Source of the DNA: Reticulitermes lucifugus
Lineage: Eukaryota > Arthropoda > Insecta > Blattodea > Rhinotermitidae
NCBI GenBank assembly: GCA_026260175.1
Contig: JAKCWW010000719.1
Coordinates: forward strand, 4,194-26,908
Length of the DNA: 22,715 bases
Reading direction: 5' to 3'
The notes below the pieces were generated by a model that worked only from the letters and a program-made list of their open reading frames with translations, searched no databases and had not been told where the DNA came from. The position numbers and the translations under genes were made by a program. How positions within the stretch are numbered: the stretch's first letter is position 1; each line of letters opens with the position of its first letter. Positions 20,707 through 22,715 of this stretch are shown piece after piece.

Positions 20707-20714
20707 GTACTTAC

Positions 20715-20793
20715 CGGAACAGCTTTGCACTGCAGTTGAGAAGGTGTAGCCGATGAAAAATGCAGGAAGAACAAAGGCCACAACAAGCTTCAT
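20715..20793 (-). CDS. Npc2: NPC2-like exon 1: start codon, signal peptide and first cysteine
   Basis: The reading frame opens with ATG at 20793, in a good context (A at -3), and encodes 26 residues plus one base of the next codon. It begins MKLVVAFVLPAFFIGY: a lysine followed by a hydrophobic core, a classic secretory signal peptide with likely cleavage around the STA motif (residues 19-21). The mature chain would start near VQSCS, placing C25 where NPC2 proteins have their first conserved cysteine, which bridges to the last one. The exon ends at a strong donor (G|GTAAGT) in phase 1, matching the phase of exon 2. The next coding exon lies about 13 kb away. The exon alone would be too short to identify; its match in phase, spacing and cysteine position to exon 2 makes the call. 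Confidence 0.9.
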
Positions 20794-20934
20794 ATTAACA
20801 GCTTGGACGTTCTGCTTCTGAACACTACAGCTGTCTGTAGGTAACTGCTGGCGACCTACCTGCAATAGGAATCTGAAGCCGCCTTTCTTTCCGACCCTCT
20901 CCGATGCTCAGTTCAGGGCCAGTCTTCTAAAAGG

Positions 20935-20950
20935 ATACTCGTATAAGATG
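20935..20950 (-). promoter_or_regulatory. Weak TATA-like candidate upstream of the NPC2-like start codon
   Basis: The minus strand reads CTTATACGAG about 150 bp upstream of the ATG, the right order of distance for a core promoter with a ~120-nt 5' UTR. No convincing arthropod initiator (TCAGT) sits about 30 bp downstream on this strand, and 5'-UTR introns are common, so the true start site may lie elsewhere. Confidence 0.2.
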
Positions 20951-21079
20951 GGACATGGACGTCGTAAAAGGAGATGGGCGTAACTTTAGGTAAAAGGAAA
21001 AACTGACCTTGTTAATGTCATGAAGGCATGTAGGGGGAGTAGAATTATAGCTCCATTCATTTATAATCTCGGCATTATT

Positions 21080-21295
21080 TGGAGGTTAGTCGTTAAATTC
21101 ACATTCCGGCCGCTTTACTCTCGGGACAGAACCCACGACACCCATTCAATAGGAAGCTGGGTCGGTTTCAGAGGCGGTCTTGACGTTGTGGAGATGCGAA
21201 GAATCTATTTCGTCTGCCGGTTATCGAAACCCGGAAATTCCAGTTGGTTGCCTAGTCATTATACAGACTACGCTGTCAGTATATTTTTCCAATAT
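21080..21295 (-). repeat. Degenerate interspersed repeat (SINE/retroelement), minus strand
   Basis: Read forward it gives VVKFTFRPLYSRDRTHDT then GSWVGFRGGLD, a decayed form of a conceptual peptide widespread in insect predicted proteins that comes from a repeat. The minus strand contains TTTCCGGGTTTCGATAACCG, a B-box-like segment. The 197-residue plus-strand frame at 21020-21613 is this repeat plus antisense mariner, not a gene. Confidence 0.5.
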
Positions 21296-21403
21296 TACAA
21301 GAGGCGGTACGAAATTACGCCACCTATTTTTCTCTCAGAAACTATAATTACAATTGTAATTAAATTTACATATATCATAGGTACAGTCTTTATAAATTTG
21401 AGA

Positions 21404-21810
21404 TTATTTTTCCACAAATTCTCCTTCATTATCAACACACTTTTTCCACCCTTGCAGGAGACGCTCTATGCCGGTCGCGTAAAACTTTTTGCTGAAGCGT
21501 CGAAGCTCTTCGCGCACGCTCTTTCAGCTCGTCGTCTTCCGCAAAACGGCCTCATCTTAGTGCATCTTAGGGCAAAAAGATGGACGTCGGAGAGTGCTAA
21601 ATCGGGACTGTAGGGAGGATGAGGACTTGATTCATTTCTCTGTTTGGCCGAACCCTTCGAATTCGTTGTGTTAACTTCTTTAATGCCACATATCGCTCTG
21701 AATTGCTTGTGGTACCTCTCTTCAAGATTTCCGCTAACAAAGTTCCTCCATTTTCCCTGAAGACGCTAGGCATGACTTTAACCGCAGACGTCTGCACCTT
21801 TAATTGAATC
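21404..21810 (-). pseudogene. Mariner-type transposase fragment, frameshifted and deleted
   Basis: Minus strand: KVQTSAVKVMPSVFRENGGT, then ERYVALKKL and RRVRPN match the middle of a mariner transposase; then the frame jumps to PYSPDLALSDVHLF (third catalytic Asp) and, after at least two frame changes, EELRRFSKKFYATG, then WKKCVDNEGEFVEK and TAA at 21404-21406. The stretch that should hold the second catalytic Asp (H-D-N-A-R-P-H type) is missing between 21597 and 21640. The 5' side ends at an AT-repeat palindrome (21817-21851), so the DNA-binding half is absent. It is an unrelated family to the element at 10750-11581. Not functional. Confidence 0.85.
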
Positions 21811-21816
21811 TTTTAT

Positions 21817-21851
21817 GAATATATATATATATATACCATATATATATATTC
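21817..21851. repeat. (AT)n palindrome
   Basis: GAAT followed by AT repeats, a CC interruption, then AT repeats and ATTC; the whole is nearly self-complementary. It forms the 5' border of the truncated mariner fragment. Confidence 0.85.
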
Positions 21852-21909
21852 CCGTTAGTAAATTTGCCACAGTGGGACGGCGTCATAATGGCTTGACGAC
21901 GAACCAGAG

Positions 21910-22223
21910 TAGGGGTGGCCATACAGTTAAGCTTCGGGAGCCGCAGTTTAGGAGGCACCTTAAGCAAGAGCCATGCATTAATAAAATAGAATAGAATAGA
22001 ATAAAATAAAATATTTTCCCTCTTATTTGATGGTTTCTTATTCTGTTCACCCAAATACAATAGGTCAGGGTCATATAGTTATGTGTCTCGTTTCTTTAGA
22101 CAATCTCTTAAAACGTCATTCGCCATTAGTCTTGTGTGCATGTAAACTGCCTGTATATTTTTTACAGGTAACATGAGCAAGCCTCACCGGTGACGAGCGC
22201 GAGCCGCGTTGTGGCCACCCCTA
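21910..22223. mobile_element. 314-bp hAT-like MITE
   Basis: Ends are perfect 12-bp inverted repeats, TAGGGGTGGCCA at 21910-21921 and its complement at 22212-22223. Flanks AACCAGAG (21902-21909) and AAGTAGAG (22224-22231) match at six of eight positions, fitting an aged 8-bp target duplication, as hAT elements make. No transposase is present inside. Subterminal GAGCC/GAGCGCGAGCCGC words and an A/T-rich core with TAGAA repeats fill the interior. It is in the 5' flank of the NPC2-like gene, about 1.1 kb upstream of the start codon. Confidence 0.75.
21978..22012. repeat. (AATAG/AAAAT)n pentanucleotide repeat inside the MITE
   Basis: AATAAAATAGAATAGAATAG continues with AATAAAATAAAATA. It sits near the middle of the hAT-like element. 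Confidence 0.8.
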
Positions 22224-22399
22224 AAGTAGAGAATACCAGTCATATTTTCAACAATGGACATAGATCGGTTTTGCATTGTTAAACGTATTATCTTCTAGCA
22301 ACCAAAATACTCGGCAAGAAACAGAACCTAAAACGCGTAGCCCTCTACGAAAGTGTATACGATATACGAATATAATTATAAATAAGTCTATACACGTAT

Positions 22400-22480
22400 G
22401 ATATGGATCAGTGTGGTGACGCTGTCTACAATCCCAGGATTCGATTACCGGCAAAGGCAGGAATTTTTTGATCATAAATT
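22400..22480 (+). repeat. tRNA-derived SINE fragment
   Basis: CCCAGGATTCGATTACCGGC (22433-22452) contains a B box and shares GATTCGATT(G/A)CCGGCA(A/G)AGGC with the SINE at 7850-8041, so both probably belong to one family. The head is short and degenerate. Confidence 0.5.
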
Positions 22481-22663
22481 TGAATTATGTCTTGTGGCTC
22501 TATGAGCCTCATATTCAACGCAAGATAAGCAACTGGCTGTAGCATTTAGTTTACTTAACTGTTTCATTACGTAAATACATTTGTTAATTGAAACTGTTTA
22601 CAAGAGGCCTGAGGTTTGCAGTTACATTATTTGAAGACATGCATTGCTCAAGGATGCCGATCC

Positions 22664-22715
22664 CAGTGGCCGTGCGGTCTAAGGCGTGGGTCTTCGGCCG
22701 CTCGCTTGCTAGGAT
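22664..22715 (+). repeat. Start of a tRNA-like element, cut by the window edge
   Basis: AGTGGCCGTGCGGTCTAAGG at about 22668 matches the D-arm/A-box region of tRNA-Leu/Ser-like sequences. The following bases do not give an obvious anticodon arm, so a tRNA-derived SINE is more likely than a tRNA gene. The B box would lie beyond the window. Confidence 0.55.

Larger units (their letters stand above)
7716..20714 (-). other. Giant intron 1 of the NPC2-like gene (12,999 bp)
   Basis: Flanked by GTAAGT (after exon 1) and TTTCAG (before exon 2). It separates the signal-peptide exon from the ML-domain exons. Its content is SINE fragments, microsatellites, a deleted DNA transposon, a foldback element and a G-rich tract, listed separately. 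No additional NPC2 exon, such as a duplicated or mutually exclusive one, was found in it by reading the minus strand for the C-x4-C and C-P-L motifs. That search was by eye and could miss a divergent one. Confidence 0.85.
4166..20793 (-). other. Npc2: NPC2-like gene, four coding exons (gene span from start codon to outer poly(A) signal)
   Basis: This is a complete gene for a secreted ML-domain protein of the NPC2 family. Such proteins carry sterols or other lipids in a beta-sandwich pocket; insects have several copies, used in sterol trafficking, chemosensation or immunity, and which role applies here cannot be told. I joined exons 20715-20793, 7608-7715, 6462-6658 and 4515-4601. Each junction is GT-AG; phases are 1, 1 and 0; coding length is 471 nt, giving 156 residues plus stop. 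Cysteines fall at residues 25, 41, 46, 93, 106 and 147. By family homology they should pair 25-147, 41-46 and 93-106. There is one N-glycosylation sequon (N37-I-S). Residues 1 to about 21 form the signal peptide. No stop or frameshift interrupts the joined frame, so it looks functional. The exon chain is my inference from sequence; no transcript was available. Confidence 0.93.

Noticed and set aside
21020-21613. 197-residue plus-strand open frame, the longest in the window
   Set aside because: Its first half is a decayed interspersed repeat (RPLYSRDRTHDT style) and its second half is the exact antisense of the mariner fragment at 21404-21640.

Overview
The window looks like insect nuclear DNA. 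It is AT-rich and mostly non-coding, with long introns, microsatellites, tRNA-derived SINEs, small DNA transposons (Tc1/mariner-like and hAT-like) and retroelement debris. The repeat style (for example the block at 5150-5290) and gene structure suggest a hemimetabolous insect, perhaps a cockroach or termite. That order-level placement is inference.

The only host protein-coding gene I can support is a complete four-exon gene on the minus strand for a secreted Niemann-Pick C2-like (ML/MD-2 domain) sterol/lipid-binding protein. Its exons, in transcription order, are 20715-20793 (start codon and signal peptide), 7608-7715, 6462-6658 and 4515-4601 (stop). The introns are about 13.0 kb, 0.95 kb and 1.86 kb. 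All junctions are GT-AG with compatible phases (1, 1, 0). The spliced frame encodes 156 residues with six cysteines in NPC2 spacing. The 3' UTR probably ends near poly(A) signals at 4228-4233 or 4166-4171.

Layout: 1-4165 is downstream flank with a retroelement-type hairpin (about 100-140), a GA-rich tract and an 88-bp tandem repeat (2094-2286). 4166-6461 holds the 3' UTR, last exon and intron 3, which carries repeat fragments and an inverted pair of hammerhead-like hairpins (6171-6286). 6462-7715 holds exons 3 and 2 with a TA-flanked MITE between them. 7716-20714 is the giant first intron. It is filled with SINE fragments, microsatellites, an 832-bp internally deleted DNA transposon with ~115-bp terminal inverted repeats (10750-11581), a foldback element (16289-16423) and a G-rich tract (20085-20111). 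20794-22715 is the 5' flank: a SINE fragment, a broken mariner transposase (21404-21810), a 314-bp hAT-like MITE (21910-22223) and the start of a tRNA-like element cut by the window edge.

The most interesting non-gene signal is a family of hairpins of the form CTGAAGA - stem - GAAAC(A/G)T. They recur at three loci, two of them as inverted pairs, and resemble degenerate hammerhead ribozyme cores of the kind known from Penelope-like and other retroelements. No bacterial-type operon, CRISPR array, rRNA or intact tRNA gene was seen.
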